Assembly (NCBI RefSeq): GCF_001042985.1
Contig: NZ_JYKY01000033.1
Coordinates: 1-42,936, forward strand
Source of the DNA: Pseudomonas lundensis
GTDB taxonomy: Bacteria > Pseudomonadota > Gammaproteobacteria > Pseudomonadales > Pseudomonadaceae
Length of the DNA: 42,936 nucleotides
Reading direction: 5' to 3'
The position numbers and the translations under genes were made by a program. How positions within the stretch are numbered: the first letter of the stretch is position 1; every line of letters starts with the position of its first letter. This document shows positions 32,885-40,744 of the stretch, piece by piece. The notes beneath the pieces are model-generated. The model was not told the origin of the DNA. It ran no database searches and was given only the letters and a program-made list of their open reading frames with translations.

Positions 32885-33388
32885 TCAGGTTGGCTGATTG
32901 TTCGCGAACAGGCGCTCGACAATCGCGCAGTCGAGCCAACGTCCTTCTAGGCAGGCGTGTTTTTCATATACCCCCACTTGGCGGAAACCGCAGGCTTCGC
33001 ACAATGCGAGGCTGGAGTGATTGAAGGTAAAAATGCGTGAAAGGACTTTCCAGAATCCGCGAGCTTCGGCTTCTTTCAGCAGTGCCTGAAGTAACTGTTT
33101 GCCTAGCCCCTGGCCGCGAACACTGCGATCTAGGTAAATGGAAAAATCCGCAATGCCGTCGTAACAGGCACGAGCGCGATAACTACTGAGTCCTGCCCAT
33201 CCAACAACCTGATCCGTCTCATCGACCATGACCAACACTGGATAGCGCTCCATTGATTTGATGCGATCAAGCATGTCTGCCGGGCTTCGAGGAGTCGTTT
33301 CAAACGTAGAGCTACGCTCCTCGATCCCCTGGTTGTAGATGGCGGCTATTGAAACAGTGTCTTTAGTTTCAGCTAAACGAACTCGCAT
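32885..33388 (-). CDS. arsN1: ArsN1-type N-acetyltransferase
   Basis: The 167-residue GNAT acetyltransferase is of the phosphinothricin-acetyltransferase group: the start MRVRLAETKDTVSIAAIYNQ, the signature ERSSTFETTPRS, and the acetyl-CoA loop SVRGQGLGKQLLQAL. In ars clusters this subfamily is ArsN1, which acetylates the antibiotic arsinothricin. It has its own promoter with a MarR-type operator (33406) and is followed by the flavoprotein. Confidence 0.87.
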   Translation of the reverse strand: MRVRLAETKDTVSIAAIYNQGIEERSSTFETTPRSPADMLDRIKSMERYPVLVMVDETDQVVGWAGLSSYRARACYDGIADFSIYLDRSVRGQGLGKQLLQALLKEAEARGFWKVLSRIFTFNHSSLALCEACGFRQVGVYEKHACLEGRWLDCAIVERLFANNQPT

Positions 33389-33405
33389 TGTTGGAGCCCC
33401 ATTAC

Positions 33406-33420
33406 GTTGGTAGTAACAAC
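33406..33420. promoter_or_regulatory. MarR operator, site 1 (arsN1 promoter)
   Basis: GTTGGTAGTAACAAC is an imperfect palindrome 18 bp upstream of the arsN1 start. It matches sites at 33966 and 34053 on the pattern GTTG-N4-TAACAAC. Confidence 0.65.
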
Positions 33421-33452
33421 ATTATTGGCAAAAAAAGGGAAGTTCTTCCCTT

Positions 33453-33950
33453 TCATTCCTTGCTCTTCACGGCTGGGCAGCACTCATTCACGAGCCCGCA
33501 GCGAATCTCCGTGGCCCGCGTAATCTGTCTGAGTAAACTCAGCGCTCCCTGCCTAGCCTCAGCTGAGAGGTTCTCGATCATCGCTCGCTCCTCTGCAATC
33601 AGGTCAGCTCTGATTTTCGCGTATAGCTCACGCCCAGCATCCGTTGCCTGGATTCGTACTGCACGCCGATCTTCATCATCCTCAACACGTGACACATACC
33701 CCTTGCGTTCCAGGGTATCGATCACTCGACTCGCCGTGCTCTTGTCCAAGAACATTTCTTCGGCCAAAACCTGAAGGCGCAGTGCGCCCCTTTTGACCAG
33801 CGTCTCGACGGCATAGCATTGGGTGACCGATACGTCGTAACAGCAAATCCGATCACGATCACGGAACTGATGGACGCGAACCAACTGATTCAACGCTTCG
33901 TATAGGTCCTCGGAATCCTGAGTCAACTGATCGTTTTTACGCTTCGTCAT
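33453..33950 (-). CDS. MarR-family repressor with Cys clusters
   Basis: The 165-residue MarR-type winged-helix regulator has a recognition region LDKSTASRVIDTLERKGYVSRVEDDEDRRAVRI. It carries unusual cysteines near both ends (DRICCYDVSVTQC and IRCGLVNECCPAVKS), which could bind As(III) and make it a thiol-based arsenic sensor; that is inference. I favour ATG 33950 over GTG 33959. Operators lie before arsN1, itself and the divergent MFS gene. Confidence 0.82.
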   Translation of the reverse strand: MTKRKNDQLTQDSEDLYEALNQLVRVHQFRDRDRICCYDVSVTQCYAVETLVKRGALRLQVLAEEMFLDKSTASRVIDTLERKGYVSRVEDDEDRRAVRIQATDAGRELYAKIRADLIAEERAMIENLSAEARQGALSLLRQITRATEIRCGLVNECCPAVKSKE

Positions 33951-33965
33951 AACCGTCACAAATTA

Positions 33966-33980
33966 GTTGTTAGCTGCAAC
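33966..33980. promoter_or_regulatory. MarR operator, site 2 (autoregulation)
   Basis: GTTGTTAGCTGCAAC lies 15 bp upstream of the marR start. Read on the minus strand, GTTGCAGCTAACAAC fits GTTG-N4-TAACAAC. Confidence 0.65.
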
Positions 33981-34052
33981 AATAATCCTGGTATCCCGAA
34001 AGCGTCAACACCGATCTCTCGGTTGACGATAACCAAAGGAAGGCGATAGCTT

Positions 34053-34067
34053 GTTGTTACTGACAAC
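34053..34067. promoter_or_regulatory. MarR operator, site 3 (MFS promoter)
   Basis: TTGTTGT, five bases, then ACAACAA make a perfect dyad at 34051-34069. Its core on the minus strand, GTTGTCAGTAACAAC, matches site 1 at 13 of 15 bases. It ends only 5 bp before the MFS start codon. Confidence 0.72.
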
Positions 34068-34073
34068 AAAAAA

Positions 34074-35291
34074 ATGAGCACGTCGGTCATGACACTTCCA
34101 GAACAGATCCATCCCCCGATCAATCGCTCCAGACTCGTATGGGCGATGGGTTTTACTCAAATTCTCGCCTGGGGTTCGACCTACTACTTGCCCGCAGTGC
34201 TTGCGTCTCCGATAGCCAAAGAGACGGGATGGTCCATCACCAATGTGGTGGGCGGTCTGTCCTGGGGACTTTTGGTAGCGGGAGCCTCCTCGCCGGCCGT
34301 TGGTCGTCAGATTGACCGCCACGGCGGACGCTCTGTCCTAGCGGCCAGTTCACTGCTGCTGGCTCTCGGCATGCTACTAATGGGACTGGCGGGCAACGTT
34401 GCCACTTACTATGTCGCCTGGACGTTGATCGGTGTTGCCATGGCGGCGGGTTTATACGACGCAGCCTTCTCAACCCTGGGACGACTGTTCGGCGAAGGGG
34501 CTCGAACGTCAATTACCGGGCTGACCTTGTTAGGTGGGTTCGCCAGTACCATAGGTTGGCCGGTGATCGCAGGACTGGAAAGTTGGATCGGCTGGAGAAA
34601 CGCCTGCTTTGTTCTCGCGGCTGCTCATCTCTTGATTGGGCTACCCATCCACTCGCTGTTGATTCCTGGAAGCACAAAACAACCACCCCACCCCGTCATA
34701 ACAGAATCACCCAGCGCGTCCGAGCTTCACCCCAAGACCACCAATTATCTATTCTTATTGATTGGCGCCATGCTGACGGTTCTAGCGCTGGTCGTATCAG
34801 GTATCTCAGTACACCTGCTTAATGTCCTCAAGCAGCTGGGAATCGCGACCGCTGTGGCCTTGGCCATCGGCATGGTGATTGGTCCCTCGCAAGTCTTGGC
34901 ACGGGTGGCAGAGTTTTCCATAGGCAGAAATCTCCACCCGACCTGGTCAGCGCGGGTCGGTGTGTTTCTATGCCTGGTCGGGTTGGGATTATTGATCTCA
35001 GGGATGCCCTGGATGGCCTTCGTGGCGATCGCACTCTACGGCGCAGGCAACGGCATCCTAACGATCGCTCGCGGCACCCTCCCCTTGGCGCTGTTTGCCC
35101 CGCAAGGCTACGGAGCGAGAATGGGGCTTCTCGCCAGGCCGGTACTCGTGGCCCAGGCCGGCGGCCCGATAGCCGCCGCATTTGTTTTGCAGAACTTTGG
35201 AGCCTCGGCACTGCTTGTCGTTATGTGCGGTTTGGTTTTGCTGTGCTTCATCGCCAGCTGGCGCCTTCCAACGACTCGACGCACTGACTAA
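34074..35291 (+). CDS. MFS transporter under MarR control
   Basis: The 405-residue major facilitator protein has about 12 membrane segments (opening WAMGFTQILAWGSTYYLPAV, with the loop VGRQIDRHGGRSVLAASS). It is divergent from the marR gene. No ribosome site precedes ATG 34074: the operator occupies that space, and a TTGACG -35 at 34023 would start the RNA near 34056, so translation may be leaderless or nearly so; ATG 34089 is an alternative. A role in exporting an arsenical, perhaps arsinothricin or its product, is inferred from the neighbours. Confidence 0.82.
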   Translation: MSTSVMTLPEQIHPPINRSRLVWAMGFTQILAWGSTYYLPAVLASPIAKETGWSITNVVGGLSWGLLVAGASSPAVGRQIDRHGGRSVLAASSLLLALGMLLMGLAGNVATYYVAWTLIGVAMAAGLYDAAFSTLGRLFGEGARTSITGLTLLGGFASTIGWPVIAGLESWIGWRNACFVLAAAHLLIGLPIHSLLIPGSTKQPPHPVITESPSASELHPKTTNYLFLLIGAMLTVLALVVSGISVHLLNVLKQLGIATAVALAIGMVIGPSQVLARVAEFSIGRNLHPTWSARVGVFLCLVGLGLLISGMPWMAFVAIALYGAGNGILTIARGTLPLALFAPQGYGARMGLLARPVLVAQAGGPIAAAFVLQNFGASALLVVMCGLVLLCFIASWRLPTTRRTD

Positions 35292-35332
35292 ACGTTGCTG
35301 CGGTTGAGATTCGTCAACTGCCAAGTTGTCTT

Positions 35333-36391
35333 CTAAACAGGCATACCGCGGACAAATCGCATCAAGCTGGGCATGATGTAAGACGCATCCTGGCCGACAC
35401 CTCTGAGGGTCGCTGAAGCAAAGTTCCGTTGCTTCGGCAGACCGACAAAATACAGCCCAGGTAGGTGCTCGGCCTGCCCGTTACGATGAGCCCAATATTC
35501 ATCGCCTGGGCATTCCAACCCGCTCAAAAATTCCAAGTTCGGGCGAAATCCGGTAGCAAACACCAGGCTATCGGCTTCAGTGTGCTGCCCATCAGCCCAG
35601 ATCACGCCGGTTGGTGTTATCGCCTCGAACATCGGCTTACGCTCGAACAACTTTTTCTTAAGGGCTCGACGATAGATCCCGTCATCAAGCACCGGCGTAC
35701 TTTGGTCATTCAACCAACGGGTCTTTTCCAACCCCGACCATTTCAACCACGCATGAAAATCCAGACCCAGTATCTTTTGTGGAAAAAACCGAATTGGCTC
35801 CCTGCTTGCCAGCACGACTTTGCTCACATGGGCCAGTTCATAAGCAATTTGAACAGCCGAGTTCGCAGCACCGACCACAACCACTCGTTGATCACCAAAG
35901 CCTTCGGCATTTCGATATTCCGCGCTGTGCAAACTGCGCCCGAGAAAGCCCTGAAGCCCTTGAATATCTGGAATGAACGGCTGATTGAATCCCCCCGTAC
36001 ACACGACCAGCGCCCTGGAGCAGAAAATTTCTCCATCGTCCGTTTGAAGCTGAAACAGCCCGCGCGCTCTTCGTACATGCTGCACGCGGGTGTACTGACG
36101 AACTGGCAATCTGAATGCCTTTGCATAGTCTTCCAGATAGCGTACGACATCATCACGAAGCGGGTAATGATCAGGTTCTGCCGGGAAGCGCATGCCTGGC
36201 AATGACGAGTAAGCAGCTGGAGAAAAAAGCTTCAGACTGTCGTAGTAATTGCGCCAATTCCCTCCCGGTGACCGCTCAGCATCCAAAATCAGGAACCTAA
36301 GGTTTTGCTGCTGTAAGTGCCAACCGCACGCTAATCCTGCCTGGCCTGCACCGATCACAATGACATCCAAGATTTCATTTATTACATTCAT
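35333..36391 (-). CDS. arsO: ArsO-family flavin monooxygenase
   Basis: The 352-residue flavin monooxygenase has an FAD loop (VIVIGAGQAGLACGWHLQQQ), the motif FLILDAERSPGGNWRNYYDS, an NADP loop (VVVVGAANSAVQIAYELA) and ATGFRPN. It matches the ArsO group found in Pseudomonas ars clusters. The start is MNVINEILDV. The ArsR gene just upstream on the same strand and a shared half-site at the promoter suggest dedicated arsenic regulation. The substrate is not established. Confidence 0.85.
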   Translation of the reverse strand: MNVINEILDVIVIGAGQAGLACGWHLQQQNLRFLILDAERSPGGNWRNYYDSLKLFSPAAYSSLPGMRFPAEPDHYPLRDDVVRYLEDYAKAFRLPVRQYTRVQHVRRARGLFQLQTDDGEIFCSRALVVCTGGFNQPFIPDIQGLQGFLGRSLHSAEYRNAEGFGDQRVVVVGAANSAVQIAYELAHVSKVVLASREPIRFFPQKILGLDFHAWLKWSGLEKTRWLNDQSTPVLDDGIYRRALKKKLFERKPMFEAITPTGVIWADGQHTEADSLVFATGFRPNLEFLSGLECPGDEYWAHRNGQAEHLPGLYFVGLPKQRNFASATLRGVGQDASYIMPSLMRFVRGMPV

Positions 36392-36393
36392 AT

Positions 36394-36410
36394 ATGCACA
36401 CTCATGCACA
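36394..36410 (-). promoter_or_regulatory. ArsR half-sites at the arsO promoter
   Basis: ATGCACA occurs twice (36394 and 36404), immediately upstream of the arsO start. The same half-site forms the palindrome at 36792, so the adjacent ArsR probably binds both. Confidence 0.5.
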
Positions 36411-36427
36411 CTACAGAGCAAAAAAAA

Positions 36428-36778
36428 CTATCCGGACGTACCTGGGCAGCAGAATGGGGCGAGGCTTTTCATATGCTGAAGAATGGCTTCGAGGCGTGTC
36501 ACCACTGCCGGACCATCCACCTCGTAGAACATCTGCCTGCTGACCTTGGTACCGCGGACGATACCTGCCTCTAACAGTACTTGCAGATGCCGGGAAACAA
36601 CTGAGCGTTCCTGGGGCAGTGCTTCCGCAATCTCTCCGATGTCGGCGCGCCCCAGTTGCATCACGCGCTTGAGCACAGCTACACGCGAAGGCTCGCAAAG
36701 CGCCTTGAAGAAAGCGCCATCGAGAGACTCGATTGCAGCGTCAATTGCGCGGGTTCGGTTAAGGATTCGATTAGTCAT
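36428..36778 (-). CDS. Second ArsR-family repressor
   Basis: The 116-residue winged-helix regulator has a recognition helix ERSVVSRHLQVLLEAGIV. The classical Cys-x-Cys of ArsR is absent from that helix; instead there is Cys in FKALCEPSRVA (~28) and a Cys pair near the end (LAPFCCPGTSG). This spacing is like the C-terminal As(III) sites of atypical ArsRs. I start at MTNRILN. It precedes arsO by 36 bp and has a palindromic operator at its own promoter. Confidence 0.87.
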   Translation of the reverse strand: MTNRILNRTRAIDAAIESLDGAFFKALCEPSRVAVLKRVMQLGRADIGEIAEALPQERSVVSRHLQVLLEAGIVRGTKVSRQMFYEVDGPAVVTRLEAILQHMKSLAPFCCPGTSG

Positions 36779-36791
36779 GCAACCGACTATA

Positions 36792-36809
36792 TGTGCATAT
36801 CCATGCACA
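36792..36809. promoter_or_regulatory. Perfect ArsR operator palindrome
   Basis: TGTGCAT, four bases (ATCC), then ATGCACA is a perfect dyad 13 bp upstream of the arsR start, ideally placed for autorepression. Confidence 0.72.
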
Positions 36810-36910
36810 CGTCAACACTCTGCAATTGCACCTCTCCTAAGGCTAAAAGCTGTGCCGTGAAGGTAACCAACTCACCGAGAAAGCCAACAATTTAGGGTGT
36901 AACCCCAGGT

Positions 36911-36963
36911 GGTGTTGGTAAAGATTCCACCGAGAGCCAGTCGTTTTGTAGGGGTAAAAACGC
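36911..36963 (+). repeat. Degenerate copy of the integrase leader
   Basis: The block GAGCCAGTCGTTTTGTAGGG then GTAAAA resembles GAGCCGACGTTTTTGTGGGG then GTAAAA in front of the integrase (37176-37203); GGTGTT and GATTCCA further upstream also recur. No integrase follows this copy. It may be a scar of an earlier or tandem integration at the same tRNA site. Confidence 0.5.
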
Positions 36964-36971
36964 TCGAAAAT

Positions 36972-37012
36972 AAAAAGGGGTCGCGAGATAAAGTCTCGCA
37001 ACCCCTTGATTT
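36972..37012. terminator. Bidirectional terminator beyond the tRNA 3' end
   Basis: The stem GGGGT-c-GCGAGA pairs with TCTCGC-a-ACCCC over a five-base loop, flanked by AAAAA on the left and TTGATTT on the right, so it works either way. It lies just downstream of the tRNA-Pro fragment on the minus strand, where a tRNA terminator belongs. Confidence 0.8.
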
Positions 37013-37015
37013 ATA

Positions 37016-37060
37016 TGGTCGGGACGGAGTGATTCGAACACTCGACCCCTAGCACCCCAT
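37016..37060 (-). tRNA. 3' fragment of tRNA-Pro(GGG), integrase attachment site
   Basis: The minus strand reads ATGGGGTGCTAGGGG, then GTTCGAATCACTCC and GTCCCGACCA. This is the anticodon loop (GGG), the T arm and the 3' CCA end of tRNA-Pro. The 5' half is absent, so the tRNA cannot be functional here. One stem base differs from what I remember as the intact gene (GCTAG for GCAAG). The integrase starts 161 bp away on the 5' side of the fragment, as expected for an att site left by integration. Confidence 0.82.
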
Positions 37061-37220
37061 CTCCTTTTTCATACTTCTTGAAAGCTTCCAAAATTTTACT
37101 CTGGATTTTTCTAAGCTAGTATTTACTTGAGCTCCAGCGGTGTTCTGCGCTACGAGAATCCAGTAACGTCCATCAAGAGCCGACGTTTTTGTGGGGGTAA
37201 AAGTAGGGGGAGTCCGTTTC

Positions 37221-38675
37221 ATGGCCAAAATTACCATCAAAGAACTCGAGTCGCTGACTCCCAACGATGCCGGCCGAATCCTCCGGGAGGATGGCAATCT
37301 GGCCGGTCGAATCTCAGCCCGCAAGGACGGTGTGTCGGTCAGCTTTTTCTATCGTTATCGCTGGGGCGACCAGAACAAAGAGTACGCCTGCGGAACCTGG
37401 CCGCGCAAATCCCTGACGGACATCCGCAAGGCGCGTAACCAGGCCAGGGCGCTCATTGATGAGCAGGTCAATCCCAACGAGCAAAAGAAAACCGCCAAGG
37501 CACAGGCATACGCCGCTGCTAACGTAGAGGCCGAACAAGTAAAAACGACGAAGGTGCAAACGCTGACCGTCCAGGATCTGGTCAAGGCCTGGCTGTTGGA
37601 TGGCGTGGCGCGGAAAGACGGCAATGCCGAGTTGCAACGACGCTTTAACAAGGACCTTTTGCCAGCACTCGGCAAGACCGCGGTGAGCAGCGTCTCCGAA
37701 CACGATGTTCGGGCGCTGATCCGCGCCGTGGTCAACCGCGGCGCTCACCGGCAAGCCATCAGTTTCTTCGCCGACCTCACTCAGATGTTCAACTGGGCCA
37801 GAAAGCGTCAGCCCTGGAGGGCCTTATTGATCGAGGGCGATCCGACTGAGCTGGTCGACATCTCCCCATTGATCCCTGCCAGCTACGAAGCGGAAAGAAG
37901 CCGCATCCTTTCCCCGGCTGAGCTGTTGGAACTGCACAACCGCTTCCAGCAAATGACCGCCGATTACGACGCCCTCCCCGCGGGCCAAAAATACGACGGC
38001 ATTCGACCGCTAAAGAAGGAAACGCAGCTCGCGCTCTGGATTAGCCTGGGCACGTTGTGCCGGATTGGTGAGTTGCTACAAGCCGAATGGAAAAATGTCG
38101 ATCTGGACCAGCAGACCTGGTTCCTACCCAGTGAAAACGTCAAAGGTACCCGAGGCAAGAAACAAGACCACCATGTCTTCCTCTCGCCCTTCGCCCTGCA
38201 TTTCTTTCAGGAACTCAAGACCCTGACAGGACATTCACAGTGGTGCTTTCCCAACAAGCAGGATGATGGGCATGTGGACGTGAAAGTGGTGAGCAAGCAG
38301 GTGGGCGACCGCCAGGCCCGGTTTAAAAACCGCAAAGCCCTTTCAAGACGGCGCCATGACGATACGCTGGTGCTAGCCGACGGCCAGAACGGTGACTGGA
38401 CGCCGCATGACCTGCGCCGCACCGGCGCGACCATGATGCAGGCCTTGGGCGTTAGCTTGGATGTTATCGATCGCTGTCAAAACCATGTGCTGGCTGGCTC
38501 CCGGGTGAGACGCCACTATCTGCATCACGATTATGCCGAAGAGAAGAAGCTCGCCTGGAACCTGTTGGGCGATCGACTCAGTGCCGTTCTTTCCTCAACC
38601 TACGAGCACCCACCGATCGTGTCGATGATGTCTTTTCCAGCGTGTACCGCGACCGGATCCCTACCGCCTTCATAA
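37221..38675 (+). CDS. int: Tyrosine recombinase (P4-type integrase)
   Basis: The 484-residue integrase has an N-terminal arm-binding domain (residues ~1-95, with WPRKSLTDIRKARNQARALI), a core-binding domain (~115-230) and a catalytic domain. Catalytic residues are visible: Arg in LCRIGELL (~280), HDLRRTG (His ~396, Arg ~399) and Tyr in RRHYLHHDY (~433). I choose ATG 37221, with AGGGGG ten bases upstream, over GTG 37191. It lies beside the tRNA-Pro fragment and drives an element extending to the right. Confidence 0.92.
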   Translation: MAKITIKELESLTPNDAGRILREDGNLAGRISARKDGVSVSFFYRYRWGDQNKEYACGTWPRKSLTDIRKARNQARALIDEQVNPNEQKKTAKAQAYAAANVEAEQVKTTKVQTLTVQDLVKAWLLDGVARKDGNAELQRRFNKDLLPALGKTAVSSVSEHDVRALIRAVVNRGAHRQAISFFADLTQMFNWARKRQPWRALLIEGDPTELVDISPLIPASYEAERSRILSPAELLELHNRFQQMTADYDALPAGQKYDGIRPLKKETQLALWISLGTLCRIGELLQAEWKNVDLDQQTWFLPSENVKGTRGKKQDHHVFLSPFALHFFQELKTLTGHSQWCFPNKQDDGHVDVKVVSKQVGDRQARFKNRKALSRRRHDDTLVLADGQNGDWTPHDLRRTGATMMQALGVSLDVIDRCQNHVLAGSRVRRHYLHHDYAEEKKLAWNLLGDRLSAVLSSTYEHPPIVSMMSFPACTATGSLPPS

Positions 38676-38986
38676 GTCGGTGTCTTTAGTGCTGAGTCCT
38701 TATAGTTTCGTGGAAATCGCCGAGCGTTTTCTTCAGATCGATCCCGGCCTGTTGACGCCAATGCCGAATTGCCCCACGTGGCTATGTGAGACGAACCCAC
38801 CTCAAAATCAGCATTAATCTGGAAGAGGTAACGGTGCGAGGAATCAGACTGGGTCAGTGAATCTCGGCAACCAGGCCAATTTGGCGTCGGCACCGACAAT
38901 CTACCCACTGAAAGTCAATCCAAGCGACACACTTTGACGCACCCACTCGGCAACCTAGCGCTATTGGTCACCAGCAGGATAACGCT
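38676..38986. other. Intergenic stretch after the integrase
   Basis: I see no gene, clear repeat or operator in these 311 bases. Confidence 0.5.
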
Positions 38987-39196
38987 ATGCCAGTCTCTCC
39001 GCGTCCGTTCACCCTCGTCTGTGCTTGCTGCTCTTGGAAGGAAACTATCCTGCCTCATAGCCATTTGGCAGCGCTCAGCCAAGACACATGTATGAGTTGC
39101 CCCGAGTGCCGCAACCCTTCGCTTGAGCGCCGAGAGGCGAGCCGTCATGAAGTTCTCAGAACCCGCCTCGATGAATTTCTCATCCTCAACAAGTGA
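38987..39196 (+). CDS. Small zinc-ribbon protein
   Basis: The 69-residue protein has two CxxC knuckles (CACC at ~12-15 and CPEC near ~39-42), the layout of a zinc ribbon, then a charged helix (LERREASRHEVLRTRLDEFL). An AGGA site precedes the ATG. Small zinc-ribbon genes of this sort commonly sit next to integrases in Pseudomonas genomic islands. Function is unknown; DNA or RNA binding is possible. Confidence 0.6.
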   Translation: MPVSPRPFTLVCACCSWKETILPHSHLAALSQDTCMSCPECRNPSLERREASRHEVLRTRLDEFLILNK

Positions 39197-39268
39197 AGCT
39201 TGAATGTCGCGACACAGATTTTCGCTCCATCGTGGAAAATGAGCAAAAAAGCCTAGGGGAAGCCGACT

Positions 39269-39772
39269 ATGAAAAACCTGTTTGCTGTCATCGGATTGTG
39301 TGTGGTGCTGAAGAAAAGCTACGAATTTTACCGGGAGTACAGCGAACTCAAGCGCGACAGGCAACGGCCCCGTCTTCGGCCTCTTGAGTCAAGGCACCGG
39401 GCCACGATCATTCTCAAGTTCCATACGCCGCTGCTGAAAGACTTTGGTCTTATGCAACCCATATATAGATGGCACATAGCTATCCAAGTGAGTAGCATCG
39501 ACGCCAGTTTGATGTTCGTCAATGGAGATGCAGAACAAGGAAGTCATCATGTCCCAAGCGAAAGACACGCTACTCAGGCTATTCGCATTATTGCGCCTGA
39601 TCCCCACCGAGCCGCAGCGTATTGCAACACCTACCCTGCTCGAAAAGCTTCGAGAACGGGGCTTTTCCGTGACCCTGCGTTCAATTCAGCGCGACTTGAA
39701 CCGGTTGTCGATCCCCTTCTCGTTACAGTGCAACGACAGCGAGGTTCCTTTCCGCTGGAGCTTCACCCGTGA
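39269..39772 (+). CDS. Doubtful small gene, N-terminal part only convincing
   Basis: From ATG 39269, behind AGGGGAAG, the first ~30 codons look coding (MKNLFAVIGLCVVLKKSYEF, then YREYSELKRDRQRP), a membrane helix followed by charged residues. Beyond about 39400 the translation loses protein character and overlaps the WYL regulator in another frame. It is probably a short membrane peptide whose true end was lost, or a pseudogene. Confidence 0.3.
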   Translation: MKNLFAVIGLCVVLKKSYEFYREYSELKRDRQRPRLRPLESRHRATIILKFHTPLLKDFGLMQPIYRWHIAIQVSSIDASLMFVNGDAEQGSHHVPSERHATQAIRIIAPDPHRAAAYCNTYPARKASRTGLFRDPAFNSARLEPVVDPLLVTVQRQRGSFPLELHP

Positions 39773-40559
39773 TGCGCCATTGAAGCTGGAAGACATGGAT
39801 GCCTCCACGGCATTGGCGCTGTATCTCTCGGAAAGTCATTTGAACAACCTGCTGCCCCAGACTGTTTTGGCCCAGCTAGGTCCACAGTTCAGACGAGCGC
39901 GTAATTTCCTTGGTGATCTCGGCCACAACGGATTGGCCGATTGGGCGCGACGGGTTCGAGCGATCCCCAACGGAAAAACCTTACTGCCTGCTGCGATTGC
40001 TCCCGAGGTGTGGGCGCAGGTGTCTGCTGCCTTACTGGAGCGAAGGCAACTGGAGGTTTCCTATCGGAGCCGAAGCAAAAGCGAACTCAAGCAGTTTCGC
40101 TTGCATCCCGCCGGTTTGGTATCGCGGCATGCCATCAGCTACTTGCTGGCATCCGTGGATGGCTATGACGACCTGCGTCAATTCGCGCTGCATCGTATCC
40201 AGCATATGCACGTGCTCGACGAACCCGCGGTGCTGCACGCTGGCTTCGATGTCGACGATTACATCGCGAGTGGCATATTCAGCCATCGCCAGACCGACAC
40301 CCAGGTGGAGTTGGTTGCGGATGTTCATCCGCAGATTGCCTTCCTCCTCGACGAGACACCACTGAGTCACAGACAGACGCTCAGCGATATTCCTTCCAAC
40401 ACCTGGAAACGCCTGCACGCGTGGGTACCACTGGATCGCGAAACGCTGTGGTGGATCTTCGGCTTGAACGACAACATTCGTGTCCATGCCCCGCAGGTCT
40501 GGGTCGAGGAAATCCGTCAACGAGTGAGCGCGATGCTGACGCTCTATCGGGAGGCCTAG
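39549..40559 (+). CDS. WYL-domain transcriptional regulator
   Basis: The 336-residue protein has an N-terminal winged helix (LLRLFALLRLIPTEPQRIAT then SVTLRSIQRDLNRLSIPF), a central WYL domain (~165-240, LEVSYRSRSKSELKQFRLHPAG and HAISYLLASVDGYDDLRQFALHRI) and a C-terminal extension. ATG 39549 follows AAGGAAG. WYL regulators of this build (BrxR, CapW) often control phage-defence operons and respond to nucleic acid or nucleotide signals. It heads the vWA-WXG operon, 185 bp downstream, and likely represses it. Confidence 0.82.
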   Translation: MSQAKDTLLRLFALLRLIPTEPQRIATPTLLEKLRERGFSVTLRSIQRDLNRLSIPFSLQCNDSEVPFRWSFTRDAPLKLEDMDASTALALYLSESHLNNLLPQTVLAQLGPQFRRARNFLGDLGHNGLADWARRVRAIPNGKTLLPAAIAPEVWAQVSAALLERRQLEVSYRSRSKSELKQFRLHPAGLVSRHAISYLLASVDGYDDLRQFALHRIQHMHVLDEPAVLHAGFDVDDYIASGIFSHRQTDTQVELVADVHPQIAFLLDETPLSHRQTLSDIPSNTWKRLHAWVPLDRETLWWIFGLNDNIRVHAPQVWVEEIRQRVSAMLTLYREA

Positions 40560-40744
40560 TTGACCCGCATTGGACACCATCGTTGCTCATCCGATAACGC
40601 TTCAAGGATTACACCTGAGCAATCCCCATGGATAAGCCTCGGGAAATCCTACCGTTACTTGTTTCTCTGGGTGCCTGGCAGTGAACAACGTGGCGGCATG
40701 GCGACCAGCCAACCCATTTCATTAATTCTCAAGGAGTCTTGTCT

